Origin: Lentzea jiangxiensis
GTDB taxonomy: Bacteria > Actinomycetota > Actinomycetes > Mycobacteriales > Pseudonocardiaceae
Length of the DNA stretch: 64,000 nt
Assembly: GCF_900104175.1 (NCBI RefSeq)
Contig: NZ_FNIX01000002.1
Location: forward strand, 186,001 to 250,000
Reading direction: 5' to 3'
Shown: one piece after another, positions 25,900 through 37,929 of the stretch
Layout of the letters: every line of letters begins with the position of its first letter
Numbering within the stretch: position 1 is the first letter of the stretch
Made by a program: the position numbers and the translations under genes
The notes under the pieces: model-generated
Told to the model about the DNA's origin: nothing
The model's input: the letters and a program-made list of their open reading frames with translations, nothing else
Database searches by the model: none

Positions 25900-26928
25900 A
25901 TGGTGACCATCGCCGACGTGGCCCGGCACGCGGGCGTGTCGTCCAGCACCGTCAGCTACGTGCTGAGCGGCAAGCGCGCCATCTCGGAGGAGACCCGGTC
26001 GCGGGTGCAGAGCTCGGTGCGCGAGCTCGGCTACCACCCCAACGCGGGCGCGAGAGCGCTGGCCGCGAGGCGGTCGCACATCATCGCGCTGATGGTGCCG
26101 CTGCGCACGGACGTCTACGTGCCGGTGATGATGGAGATCGCCATCGCGGTGACCACGGCCGCCCGCCGGCACGGCTACGACGTCCTGCTGATCACCAACG
26201 ACGAGGGCCCGGACGGGGTGCGCAGGATCGCCGCCAGCGGCCTCGCCGACGGCCTGGTCCTGATGGACGTCGAGCTGGACGACGAACGCATCCCGGTGCT
26301 GCGGGCGCAGGGCACCCAGGCCGCGCTCATCGGCCTCGCGGACGACGCCCGCGGACTGTCCTGCGTGGACCACGACTTCGCCGCCGCCGGGGCGTTGTGC
26401 GCGAACCACCTCGCCGACCTCGGGCACCGCGACGTCGCCTTCATCGGCTACGGCTCCGGGGTCTACCACCGGCACGCCGGCTACGCCGAGCGCACGATCG
26501 CCGGATTCCGCTCGCAGGCCGAGGAACGCGGCCTGAGGTTCCTGCACCGGACCTGTGAAGGCACCTACGAGAGCACGGCGGGCGCACTCGCCCGCGTTCT
26601 CGCCGACCGTCCCCGCACCACGGGGTTCGTGGTGCAGAACGAGGGCGCGATCGGGCCGCTGCTCAGCCTGCTGCGCACCAGCGGGCGCACCGTTCCCGAA
26701 GACGCCTCCGTGGTCGCGCTCTGCCAGGACCAGCTCGCCGAGCAGTTCGCGCCGCGGCTCACGGCCGTGACCGGGTCGGCGCAGGACCTCGGCCGGGTCG
26801 CCGTCGAGCAGATCATGCGCCGGCTCGCCGCGGCGAACGACGGCGGCCGGCCCGCCGACGACCGCGTCCTGCTCACCCCCGTCCTGACCGTGCGCGACAG
26901 CACGGGACCCGCGCCGCGCCTGCCCTGA
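25900..26928 (+). CDS. LacI-family regulator inside the 22-32 kb operon
   Basis: A 342-residue LacI protein with helix-turn-helix VTIADVARHAGVSSSTVSYV and hinge GYHPNAGARALAARRSH. It is close in sequence to the regulator at 17132 and shares the variant effector half (VVQNEGAIGPLLSLLR, ALCQDQLAEQF). It starts three bases after the YtcP-type permease stop and is 29 bases before the GH31 gene, so it should be transcribed with them. No palindrome of its own is obvious nearby. It may sense the imported oligosaccharide while the regulator at 18337 senses another product, but this is a guess. Confidence 0.88.
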   Translation: MVTIADVARHAGVSSSTVSYVLSGKRAISEETRSRVQSSVRELGYHPNAGARALAARRSHIIALMVPLRTDVYVPVMMEIAIAVTTAARRHGYDVLLITNDEGPDGVRRIAASGLADGLVLMDVELDDERIPVLRAQGTQAALIGLADDARGLSCVDHDFAAAGALCANHLADLGHRDVAFIGYGSGVYHRHAGYAERTIAGFRSQAEERGLRFLHRTCEGTYESTAGALARVLADRPRTTGFVVQNEGAIGPLLSLLRTSGRTVPEDASVVALCQDQLAEQFAPRLTAVTGSAQDLGRVAVEQIMRRLAAANDGGRPADDRVLLTPVLTVRDSTGPAPRLP

Positions 26929-26957
26929 GCTCACCCACGCCCCGCGAGGAGTTCCGC

Positions 26958-28987
26958 ATGTCCCCGTACTTCCGAGACCTCGGCACGGCGCTCGAGTGGC
27001 GTGCCAAGGGGGAGACCCTCCGCGTCGAGGCCTGGGGTCCCGACGCCGTCCGCGTCCGGGCGACCCCCGCGGGGCCGTTGCTCGACGACCTCCCCGGCGC
27101 GCTGCTCGCCACCCCGCCGCCCGGCGAGGTGCGGGTCAAGGTGTCCGAGCACCACGCCACGCTCGTGAGCGGCGCGCTGACCGTGCGGATCGACGCGGGG
27201 ACCGAAGGCGCGCTCACGCCCGAGCTGTGGCCGTCGGCGGGACGGCTGACGTTCGGCAGGACCGAGGACGGCACCGAGCTGCTGGCCGAGGAACCCGCGC
27301 ACTTCTGGTGGCCGGGGCCGCGGCTGGCCACCGCCACCGGTAACGGTCATCACCGCCTCGAACAGCGCTTCCGCGCCTACCGGGAGGAAAAGCTCTTCGG
27401 CCTCGGTCAGCACACCCACGGCCTGCTGGACCAGAAGGGCGCGGTCATCGACCTCGTGCAGCGCAACGCCGAGGTCTCCATCCCGCTGCTGATCTCCGAC
27501 CGCGGCTACGGCCTGCTGTGGAACTCGCCCGCGATCGGCCGCGTGGAACTGGCCGAGACCGGCACGCGCTGGGTGGCCGACAGCGCCCGTCAGATCGACT
27601 ACTGGGTCACCGCCGGCCCACCGGCCGACGTGCTGCGCCGCTACGCCGCCGTCACCGGGCACTCGCCGGAGCTGCCCGAGTGGGCCTCCGGCTTCTGGCA
27701 GTGCAAGCTGCGCTACCGCACCCAGGACGAGCTGCTGGAGGTCGCTCGCGAGTACCGCCGGCGCGGCCTGCCGCTGTCCGTGATCGTCTGCGACTTCTTC
27801 CACTGGACGCACCTCGGCGACTGGCGGTTCGACCCCGCCGAGTGGCCCGATCCCGCCGCGATGGTCCGCGAGCTGGACGAGATGGGCGTCAAGCTGATGG
27901 TGTCGGTCTGGCCGTCGGTGAGCCCGGCCAGCGAGAACTACCACCCGATGCTCAACCAGGGCCTGCTGATCGGCACCGAGTTCGGCCCGATGGCGCACGC
28001 CGACTGGCCGGACAAGGGACTCGGCGCCTACTCCGCCCAGGTCGCGTTCTACGACGCCACGAATCCCGAGGCGCGCGACTACGTCTGGGAACGCCTCCGG
28101 CGCGGCTACCACGACCTCGGCGTGAAGGTGTTCTGGCTGGACGCGGGCGAACCCGAGATCAAGCCCGGCAACCAGTACAACCTGCGCTACCACGCCGGAC
28201 CCGGCCTGGAGGTCGGCAACCTCTACCCGCGCGAGAACGCCCGCACCGTCCACGACGGACTCCGGGCGGCGGGGGAGACCGAGGTCATCTCGCTCAACCG
28301 CTCGTCGTGGGCAGGCGCGCAGCGGTACGGCGCGGCACTGTGGTCCGGTGACATCGGCACCGACTTCGCCACGCTGCGCACGCAGATCAAGGCCGGGCTC
28401 AACGTGATGCTGTCCGGCATTCCGTGGTGGACCACGGACATCGGCGGGTTCCACGGCGGCGACCCCGGCGATCCCGCCTACCGCGAGGTGCTCGTGCGGT
28501 GGTTCCAGTACGGCACGTTCTGCCCGTTGTTCCGGCTGCACGGGTTCCGCGGCTCCGAGCAGGTGCTGGAGCCAGGCATGAGCGGTCTGCCCAACGAGGT
28601 CTGGTCCTACGGCGAGGAGGCCTACGAGATCCTCGCCGCGCACCTGCGCCTGCGCGAACGCTTGCGCCCCTATCTGATGGAGCAGATGCGGGTGACCTCG
28701 CGGACCGGTCTCCCGCCGATGCGCCCGGTGTTCCTCGAGTTCCCCGACGACGCGGAGGCGTGGCGGGTCGAGGACGCCTTCCTGCTCGGTCCCGACCTGC
28801 TCGTCGCCCCGGTGACCGAGGCGGGTGTCGCACAACGGGAGGTGTGGCTGCCCGCCGGTGCGCGGTGGACAGACGCGTGGACCGGTGAGGAGCACGCCGG
28901 CGGGCAGACGGTGGTGGCCGCGGCACCGATCGAGCGGATCCCGGTGTTCCTGCGCGACGACGCCCGGCTGCCCGTGCGGGACGAGTC

Positions 28988-28991
<4 letters not shown>
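26958..28991 (+). CDS. GH31 alpha-xylosidase, intracellular
   Basis: A 677-residue GH31 enzyme without a signal peptide, the length of YicI-like alpha-xylosidases. The catalytic nucleophile lies in VFWLDAGEPEIKPGNQYN (D395) and the acid/base in LWSGDIGTDF (D465). SVIVCDFFHWTHLGDWRFDP and RLHGFRGSEQVLEPG are family segments. It would remove alpha-1,6-linked xylose from xyloglucan oligosaccharides such as isoprimeverose. The ATG has GAGGAG upstream, and its stop overlaps the GH42 start. The reading frame is intact. Confidence 0.9.
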
Positions 28992-31239
<2,248 letters not shown>

Positions 31240-31251
31240 TTGCGAGGGTTC

Positions 31252-32316
31252 ATGAACGGATCACGCAGGACAGTGGCAGTTCTCGTCGCGGTGGCGGCCC
31301 TGGTGGTGCCGGCGGCGCCGGCGACCGCGGGGGTCCTGGCGCAGGCGCACACCGCGGGCCGCGTCACCGCGGCGGGCCAGTACACGTGGCCCGGCGTCTA
31401 CTTCGAGGGGAGGTTCTTCGGCACCGGCGTCGGGGTCGTCCTCGACGACTCGGTGAACGACTACGACGTGCAGGTCGACGGCAGGACCGTCGCGTCGCTC
31501 GTGACACCGGGCCGCACCACGCACTGGGTCCGCGGTTTGAGCGACGGCGTGCACCGCGTCCGGCTGGTCAAGCGGACCGAGAGCCCGTGGGCGGCGGGGC
31601 AGTTCGGCGGCTTCGTGGCGGACGGGGCGGTGCTCGCGAAACCGGCTCCGCGCACCCGGCAGATCGAGTTCGTCGGCGACTCCCTGACCGCGGGCTACGG
31701 CAACCTCTCGACCACCCGCGACTGCTCCGCGAACGGCGGCGTCACCCGCAACACCAACACCGACCTGAGCTTCGGCGCGCTCACCGCCCGCGCGTTGAAC
31801 GCCGACTACCAGGTCAACGCCTTCTCGGGCCTCGGCGTGGTGCGCAACTACAACGGCCACTCCGCCGGGACCAGCTACCGCACCTACTACGACCGGGCGT
31901 TGCTGAACGTCGAAGGCGACGTGTGGCGCAAGCCCGCGTCGTGGAGGCCGCAGGTGGTCGTCGTGGGCCTCGGCACCAACGACTTCTCCACCCCGCTCAA
32001 CCCCGGCGAGCCGTGGACGCCGGACACCCTGGTGGCCGACTGGAAAGCGGCCTACCAGGGCTTCCTCGCCAAGCTGCGGACCAGGTACGGCACCGCGACC
32101 ACGATCGTGGTGAGCGTTCCCGAGGCCACCGGCACGTTCGCCGACGCCGCCCGGCAGGTCGTGCGGGAGAGCGGTGACCCGCGCGTGCGGCTCTGGAACT
32201 ACGCCGACCCGGCGCTCGACCGGCTGGGCTGCGACTGGCACTTCTCCGCGCGCGACCACCGGTTGATCGCGGGAAAGCTCGGCGAGTACCTCGCGGGCCT
32301 TTCCCTGCGCTGGTAA
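31252..32316 (+). CDS. Secreted SGNH esterase resembling CE2 acetylxylan esterases
   Basis: A 354-residue secreted protein with a Sec signal peptide (residues 1-~26, ending ATAG). An N-terminal jelly-roll part (YFEGRFFGTGVGVVLDDSVN) is followed by an SGNH hydrolase fold: GDSLTAGYGN with nucleophile S144, the GTNDFS block, and the CDWHFS pair (D328, H330) near the C-terminus. This two-domain layout is that of CE2 deacetylases, which remove acetyl groups from xylan or glucomannan. The ATG at 31252 has GAGGG 5 bases upstream. It is the last gene of the operon and the only secreted enzyme in it besides the binding protein. Confidence 0.85.
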   Translation: MNGSRRTVAVLVAVAALVVPAAPATAGVLAQAHTAGRVTAAGQYTWPGVYFEGRFFGTGVGVVLDDSVNDYDVQVDGRTVASLVTPGRTTHWVRGLSDGVHRVRLVKRTESPWAAGQFGGFVADGAVLAKPAPRTRQIEFVGDSLTAGYGNLSTTRDCSANGGVTRNTNTDLSFGALTARALNADYQVNAFSGLGVVRNYNGHSAGTSYRTYYDRALLNVEGDVWRKPASWRPQVVVVGLGTNDFSTPLNPGEPWTPDTLVADWKAAYQGFLAKLRTRYGTATTIVVSVPEATGTFADAARQVVRESGDPRVRLWNYADPALDRLGCDWHFSARDHRLIAGKLGEYLAGLSLRW

Positions 32317-32566
32317 CGGTCATCTCGGGTCGAGCACGAACAGCGGGGCTTGAACTCCGGCCGGATCGACGTCGCTTGAACCGCGGCGCGGCTGGCCGGC
32401 GCCTGCCGGTCCTCCCGACTGCGCGTCGACAGGTCTGAGCACGTGCGGTGTGCCGACCGACCTGGATCCCGATCGCGTAGCACGGGCGGTGATGGCTTTG
32501 CTGCACGGCTTGCCCTGCAGTGCACGGCGTTCGGGCTCGACGACATCGCCGACCTGCTCCGACGAG
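32317..32566. other. Intergenic region without a recognised feature
   Basis: These 250 bases between convergent genes hold no open frame with plausible coding content and no clear terminator hairpin. Confidence 0.5.
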
Positions 32567-34267
32567 CTAACCGGCAGGCTCCAGGCAGATCGCCGGCAGG
32601 ACGAACGAGCGCAACGCCTCGAAGTCCTCCGGCAGGCCGGTGGGCCCGTCGTCGACCACGTCAGCGCGAGCCCAGAGCAAGCGCCGGGCGTCTTCCAGTT
32701 GAGTCGCGAGCATCGTGTCGTCGGCGCAAGTCGTCGCCGACGGCGCGTGTGTGGTCACCGCGGAGCGCAGATCTGGCAACCCCGGCGGGAGGGGAGCCGT
32801 GTCGCGGTGCCGCCACAGTCCCGCCATCGGGTCGAAGGTGTAGTCGCTCAGCAGGCGGTGGCCGTATCGGGCGACCAGTCGCACGGCCTCGACGAGGTAG
32901 TCGCGGACGGCGTCGGTGATGAAGTAGTTGAAGTTGAGCCGAGCCCAGCCGGGCTTGACCCCGTGGCAGCCGACGGCGGCGTTGCGGTCGTAGCCGTCGG
33001 ACTGCTCGGTGGTGATCTGGAGCAACCGGTGTCCGTAGGGCCCTGCGCACGAGCACCCACCGCGGGACTGGACGCCGAACAGGTCGTTGAGCACGGCGAT
33101 GACGAAGTTGTGGTGCAGGAACCGTTCTCCGCGACGAATGCGGAACGACACGATCGACAACCGGTCGGCGTGGTGGTTGCCGAGGACCTCGATGGCGGGT
33201 TCCTGCTCCCACTCGGCGAGGGCGTGCCGCCACAGCCCTTCTTCGCGCGCCTGGATCACCTCGGTGCCCACGGCGTCCTTGAGCGCGAACACCAGACCCG
33301 CGCGAATGGACTCGACGATCGCGGGGGTGCCACCTTCTTCCCTGGTCACCGGGTCGTCGAGGTAGCGGTGGCCGTGGGGGTGGACGAACGCCACCGTGCC
33401 GCCGCCCGGCGTCGTGGGCACGCTGTTGTTGACCAGGTCACGGCGCACCACCAGCACACCCGGCGTCTGCGGACCGCCGACGAACTTGTGCGGTGACAGG
33501 AAAACGGCATCCTTGTGGTCCCCGCGCCCCGGCGCGCTCTCCCGGACGCGGATGGGAACGTGCGGGCCGGCTGCCGCGTAATCCCAAAAGGACAGTGCGC
33601 CGTGTTCGTGCAGCAGCGCCGCGATGCTGTCGGTGTCGGTCAGCACCCCGGTCACGTTGGACGCGGCCGAGAAACTGCCGATCCGCACCGGGCGGTCGGC
33701 GTGGAGGACCAGCTGCCTGCGCAGTTCGGCGATGTCCACCTGTCCGCGGCTGTCTTCCCCGATGACCACGACGTCCGCGGTGGACTCGCGCCACGGCAAC
33801 TCGTTCGAGTGGTGCTCGTAGGGTCCGACGAAGACGACCGGCCGCTCCTCGTGCGGAATCCGTTCTGCGAGTGAGTACTTCTCGTCCAGCCCTGCGGGCA
33901 GCCGGATCTCGAGGATCCCGATGAGCTTGGTGATCGCGGCGGTCGCACCGGAACCGCAGAAGATCACGAGGTCGTCCTCCGTGCCGCCGACGGAGTCGCG
34001 GATGAGCCGTCTGGCCTGTTCCCGCAGCAGAGTGGTGTACCGGCCGGTGCTCGAGCTCTCGGTGTGGGTGTTCGCGTAGTGGGGCAGGACGTGCGCACGA
34101 ACGAAGTCTTCGACGAAGTCCAGCGCCCGGCCCGACGCGGTGTAATCCGCGTAGATCATCCTTCGCGGACCGTAAGGACCGTCGAGTACCGCGTTGTCGC
34201 CGATGAGTCCGCGTCGGACGCGTTCGAGCACCGGCACATCCGATGAGCTGGGATTTTTGCCGATCAC
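32567..34267 (-). CDS. PLP-dependent aminotransferase class V / cysteine desulfurase-like protein
   Basis: A PLP enzyme of about 566 residues from the GTG at 34267. The aminotransferase-V core is clear: YADYTASGRALDFVEDFV, ANTHTESSSTGRYT, VIFCGSGATAAI, and the Schiff-base Lys in FLSPHKFVGG (near residue 261). GGCSCAGPYGHRLL near residue 385 carries Cys residues in the loop where desulfurases keep their catalytic Cys, but the pattern differs from IscS/SufS. Reaction and substrate are unknown; no Fe-S assembly genes are near. The start is uncertain because no well-spaced ribosome site precedes the GTG; the ATG at 34339 would add 24 residues. Upstream DNA is notably AT-rich. Confidence 0.75.
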   Translation of the reverse strand: MIGKNPSSSDVPVLERVRRGLIGDNAVLDGPYGPRRMIYADYTASGRALDFVEDFVRAHVLPHYANTHTESSSTGRYTTLLREQARRLIRDSVGGTEDDLVIFCGSGATAAITKLIGILEIRLPAGLDEKYSLAERIPHEERPVVFVGPYEHHSNELPWRESTADVVVIGEDSRGQVDIAELRRQLVLHADRPVRIGSFSAASNVTGVLTDTDSIAALLHEHGALSFWDYAAAGPHVPIRVRESAPGRGDHKDAVFLSPHKFVGGPQTPGVLVVRRDLVNNSVPTTPGGGTVAFVHPHGHRYLDDPVTREEGGTPAIVESIRAGLVFALKDAVGTEVIQAREEGLWRHALAEWEQEPAIEVLGNHHADRLSIVSFRIRRGERFLHHNFVIAVLNDLFGVQSRGGCSCAGPYGHRLLQITTEQSDGYDRNAAVGCHGVKPGWARLNFNYFITDAVRDYLVEAVRLVARYGHRLLSDYTFDPMAGLWRHRDTAPLPPGLPDLRSAVTTHAPSATTCADDTMLATQLEDARRLLWARADVVDDGPTGLPEDFEALRSFVLPAICLEPAG

Positions 34268-34671
34268 CTTTCGAGTGTAGATCCGAATCAGCGCCGCGAG
34301 CCAGCAGATCAATGTACTTTTACAAGTTTCTTGTCTCAATTGGAGTTGCGCGTACGACGCGAATCTATTTGCGGGAACAAATTCATCGCGGCAGGGAAGT
34401 GGTGATCAGTTCCCTGCCGCCGTCAGTGCGCCAGCCCCAGCCGCCGTCCGCGTGTCGACCCCGCAGGACGAAGTTCAGCGCTCGCCCGTCGGCCCTTGGG
34501 ACGGACAGGGGGAGTGAGCCGGTGTTCGTGAGGTCGCCGGCACCGCCCGGACCCATCACGGAACCTCTGGCTTGAGCATGAGGACGTCTTCGCGACCGGC
34601 GCCGTTCCCGATCCGCAGCGACATCGCGTGGTCACGCCATCCTTTCGGCCGCGAGGCTGACGCGGTAGCAG
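34268..34671. other. AT-rich intergenic segment upstream of the PLP gene
   Basis: Bases 34310-34395 are clearly richer in A+T than the rest of the window and probably hold the promoter of the PLP gene. The remainder shows only short frames (such as a 57-codon frame at 34383-34556, minus) with no recognisable protein. Confidence 0.4.
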
Positions 34672-35031
34672 TCAGATCGCGGATGGAAGATCCTTCACCA
34701 GTTGGAGAACATGTCGCCGGAGAACTCCGCCGGCCCGATGACGTGCTGACTGGTCAGCTCCACAACACCGCCGGATCAGATCCGGCGTGAGCGGATTCTC
34801 CTTCCGGGTGCGTGACGACGGCCCGGAGGAACTCGCTTTCGGCCGCGACTTGGAGTTCCGGGGGAAGCACTCCGCGCCTTGGCGGATGACGAATGCCGTG
34901 AACGGCTCCGGGTTGCGTTCGACGTGGTTCGCGGTGCTCGGGTAGCAGATCCGCAGGACGCTCCACAGCGCGAAGCCGCGCGGCTTCGGGAACGCCGAGC
35001 CAGCAGAACGAGTGCATCGGTGCACACCGTC

Positions 35032-35064
35032 GAGGCCTCGACCGGCATTGCCGGTCGAAGCCTC
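35032..35064. repeat. Long imperfect hairpin
   Basis: Arms 35032-35046 (GAGGCCTCGACCGGC) and 35050-35064 (GCCGGTCGAAGCCTC) pair over 15 bases with one mismatch around a 3-base loop. It lies just downstream, in minus-strand terms, of the terminase/TPR chimera and may be a terminator or the edge of an inserted segment. Confidence 0.45.
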
Positions 35065-35199
35065 CAACGTCCGCTGGTCGGCAGCAACACGCTCAAGCAA
35101 CACGCTCCGCGGCATGACCGGATGTTCGTGATGACGCGAACAAGATGGTCCTGTGGTGCTTGCCGGTCTGCGATTGGTCCATGATCGTCGCGATTTGGC

Positions 35200-35739
35200 G
35201 GTGTTGTCGATCCATGTTTGTAGTGCGTCGGCTTGGTCGTGCTGATCAAGGTCGCGGAGAACCGAGACGAGATTGCGCCCCGTCCGCAGGGTGTCGGGGT
35301 GGTCCTCGCCCAGCACGCGGCGGTAGCGCGCCAGGGTGTCCTCGTCGAGATCGCGCGCGGCCCGATGGTCGCCTGTGGTGTGTAGTCGGAGGGCGAGGTC
35401 GTTGGCGGTGCCGAGGGTGGTGGTTGGGTTCTTCACCAGCCCGCCCGATCCCTGCACGAGCAGGGCCGAGCTGTTGAGCAGGGTGGTGGCCTCGCGGTAG
35501 CGGGCCAGCGCCTGGCACAGGATGGCGAAGGCGTCGGCGTCCCAGACGGTCAGCACCTTGCGGGCGACCAGTCCGGGTGCGAGCCGGTCCCGGATCGCGC
35601 GGGCCGAGTCGGACAGCCAGTCCGGCGGTTCGACCTCGGCATCGGGTGGGACCGGCTCGCGGGTGTTGATCCGGTCGGGGCGGTCACCGTGCAGCACGCG
35701 CAGCGACGTGGGCTTGGGTACGGGTCCACGCTTGCCCAC
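35200..35739 (-). pseudogene. Chimeric fragment: phage terminase small subunit (P27-like) joined to TPR repeats
   Basis: From the GTG at 35739 the first ~103 residues resemble the small terminase subunit of phages: MGKRGPVPKPTSLRVLHGDR, PPDWLSDSARAIRDRLAPGL and LVQGSGGLVKNP. Directly after KNP the frame turns into actinobacterial tetratricopeptide repeats (LGTANDLALRLHTTGDHRAA, ARYRRVLGEDHPDTLRTGRN, LVSVLRDLDQHDQADAL), a module normally found in large regulators. Recognisable sequence stops near 35200, though the frame stays open to 34672 with unrelated residues. No other phage genes are nearby. It is most likely a fusion of two broken genes. Confidence 0.6.
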
Positions 35740-35852
35740 TGACCACCCCGTCTCGTGGCAGTCGGCGAGCTGATCGGAGGGCTGGAACCCGTACAGGCGG
35801 GGGATGCGCTCGCCCTGGCAGCCACGAACGTCATTCGTATTAAGGTGAGCCG

Positions 35853-36362
35853 GTGTCCATGACGATCACGGTGCCGTACGACGAGCGCCTGTTCAAGCGC
35901 ACGACCCAGTTCCTGCTCCGTCCGCAGCTCAACCGGCTCTACGTGCTGGGCGCGGTGCTCGTCGCGCTTGGCGTCGCCATGCTGACCCTGACGACGATCG
36001 ACAAGGTGGTGGGGGTCGTCTGTGCGATCCTCGGCCCCCTGCTGGTGTTCCGCATCGGGCGGGTCACGGCCGCCCAGGCGCTGGAGGCGCAGTGGTCCGC
36101 CACTCGGGCCGCGTTCAACCTGGTGATCGACGACCAGTGGGTGAGCATCGCGTACCCGCTGGCCCAGATGCGGTGCCACTGGGAGACGCTGGCGCGGGTC
36201 GTGGAGAAGCCCGACGTCTGGTACCTGATGTTCACCAAGTCGCAGGCCGTCCCGCTGCCCAAGAACCTCATGACCCCGGAGCAGCAGGCCGAGTTCGCCG
36301 CCCTCGCCGCCGCGCGGACGTCGATGGTCCCGCTACGGCGTGCGCCGGCCCAGCGCGCGTGA
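35853..36362 (+). CDS. Small membrane protein with YcxB-like C-terminal domain
   Basis: A 169-residue protein. Two adjacent hydrophobic helices (residues ~29-70, LYVLGAVLVALGVAML and VVGVVCAILGPLLVF) are followed by a soluble part resembling the YcxB-like domain (VIDDQWVSIAYPLAQMRCHW, WETLARVVEKPDVWYLMFT, VPLPKNLMTPEQQAEF). The role of this family is unknown. The start is GTG 35853, or an ATG two codons later, with AAGGTGAG upstream. Its end overlaps the convergent DUF4062/IclR fragment by 30 bases. Confidence 0.78.
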   Translation: MSMTITVPYDERLFKRTTQFLLRPQLNRLYVLGAVLVALGVAMLTLTTIDKVVGVVCAILGPLLVFRIGRVTAAQALEAQWSATRAAFNLVIDDQWVSIAYPLAQMRCHWETLARVVEKPDVWYLMFTKSQAVPLPKNLMTPEQQAEFAALAAARTSMVPLRRAPAQRA

Positions 36363-36572
36363 AATAGACCGGCCACTGGCCCGCACGGCGGGCAGCACGG
36401 TGTCGGTGCGGGTCTCGATCGGCACCACCACGGAGACGGCGGCCACCACGTCGCCGTTCGGGCCGCGCACCGGGGCGGCCACCCGCACCCGCAGCACGGC
36501 CTTCTCCACCGCATCCACGAACGATCCACCCACAGGGTACTTCCGCAGCTCGGAGGTATGACTGAGAAACAC
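36333..36572 (-). pseudogene. Chimeric fragment: DUF4062-like N-terminus joined to IclR-family C-terminus
   Basis: The frame begins VFLSHTSELRKYPVGGSFVD, matching the first strand and helix of DUF4062 (TIR-like) proteins. After about 28 residues it passes without a stop into RVAAPVRGPNGDVVAAVSVV and ends RSISRALGRR, the C-terminal end of an IclR-family effector domain. Neither half is complete. It is the second in-frame join of unrelated gene ends within about 1 kb, which suggests repeated deletion or illegitimate recombination here. Confidence 0.5.
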
Positions 36573-36859
36573 CCGCCGAGCCGACCCACCCACCACGAAC
36601 CCCCAAGCCCACGACACCGATACCCCCACATCGTCCCGACAATCCACTACGTTGCACCACGCAACACGCGGTCATCGGCATGAGCGTGCTCGGCCTGCGC
36701 TCAGGGAGCCATGAGAGCGCGTTCCATCGTTGAGCGCAGGTGCAGGTTCTGCGCGGTGCGCCTCCGGTCGCATTGGTGCGTGGTGGGAAGGAAGCGCAGT
36801 CGGTGCCGGGTGTTGCCCGAGACTCGATCAGGCTGACTGTGGCGATCGAGGTCGGTCGA
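36573..36859. other. Intergenic region without a recognised feature
   Basis: About 290 bases between the chimeric fragment and the winged-helix gene. No frame here resembles a known protein and no hairpin or palindrome stands out. Confidence 0.4.
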
Positions 36860-37929
36860 TCAAGGCCGGGCGGAGAAGGACACGCTTTCCGCGCCCACGA
36901 ACGGCAGCAGGCGTTGAGCCTCGTCCTCGAGCGCGGCCCGGTTGTCGACCGTCAGCGGCCGGAACGGCGTCAGCCGCAGCTCCCCGCCGGACAGCGACCA
37001 GCTGCCGTGCACGCGGCCGTCGACGAGGAACGCGGGCAGGACCAGCGCCCGGCCGGGCATGATCCGCTTCCGGTCCTCGTCGGCGATGATCCGGGTCCGG
37101 TCGGTGTGCCCGAGCAGAACGTTGTCGAATGCGGGCAGCAACCGCACAGGAGCCGGGGTGTCGGCGTCGGGCAGCTGGGCATCGGCCAGGTCGACCAGTT
37201 CCCTGCCGTGCGGATCCCGGTAGCGGCGCAGCTCGCCGCTCATGCTCGCGACGACCTCGCTCAGCCGGGTCAACCCGCTCCACGCCTGCACGTCCTGGAC
37301 GCTGGCCGGCCCGAACGCCGCGAGATAGCGGCGGATCAGTTCCTCGGCGTTCGCCGGCTCTCCGACACCGACGGCCGTGACCGACACGGACGGCCGGGTC
37401 CCCCAGGCACCCCATCCAGCGGTGGCCGGATCGTGGATCAACGCGGACCGCATTTCCACCTCGCTGGCCAGGATCCGTCCGTCACGACCCCGTAGGTCTC
37501 CGCCAGCCGCCGGGCCAGCTCCCTGCGGGGCATCGCCCGATCGCCGAGGAACTCCAAGCCGGCCGCCACCAGCTCGCCGGTGTCCAGGCCCGCGCTGGTG
37601 CGGCTGAAGCAGGTCGCGCTCGCGGTGCGGTCGAGCACCGGTTGCAGCAGCGGCCGGAACCGGCGGAAGTCGTCGGCCAGGGTGAGGTGCTGAGTGCTGC
37701 GCAGCAAACCCGATCGCACGACTCGCCGGTCCTCCAGCAGGGTGGTGAGCCCGGCGTGCTCGAATTCCCGGATTCGGCTCCACAGTCCGACGAACGGCCA
37801 GTTCGGCTCCTGGGCCTGCATCGCGACCAGCCGCCTGATCACCTCCAGCGGGGTGTGCCCGGGTCGCGCCAGCAGGAACTGCCGCTGCAGCAGGGCCCGG
37901 TTCAGGACACGAAGCGGCAGCGTGCTCAC
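36860..37929 (-). pseudogene. Winged-helix DNA-binding domain protein (HTH_42/YcaQ-like), frameshifted
   Basis: The intact protein would have about 355 residues. The first half (LRVLNRALLQRQFLLARPGH, AMQAQEPNWPFVGLWSRI, LTRTQHLT-like LRSTQHLTLADDFRRFRPLL) and the second half (LASEVEMRSALIHDP, IRRYLAAFGPASVQDVQAWS, LLPAFDNVLLGHTDRTRII) lie in two different frames. The shift is near 37470-37485. This family is linked to DNA glycosylase or regulatory roles. The GTG start at 37929 overlaps the oxidoreductase stop (GTGA), so the genes form an operon. A sequencing error would restore one gene; a true mutation would make it a pseudogene. Confidence 0.75.

Noticed and set aside
34383..34556. 57-codon minus-strand frame in the AT-rich segment
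   Set aside because: No ribosome site or family resemblance; the residues look ordered in part (HADGGWGWRTDGG) but this is not enough to call a gene.
34672..36631. Prophage or integrative element
   Set aside because: Only one terminase fragment is visible; no integrase, attachment-site duplication, tRNA or structural gene was found.
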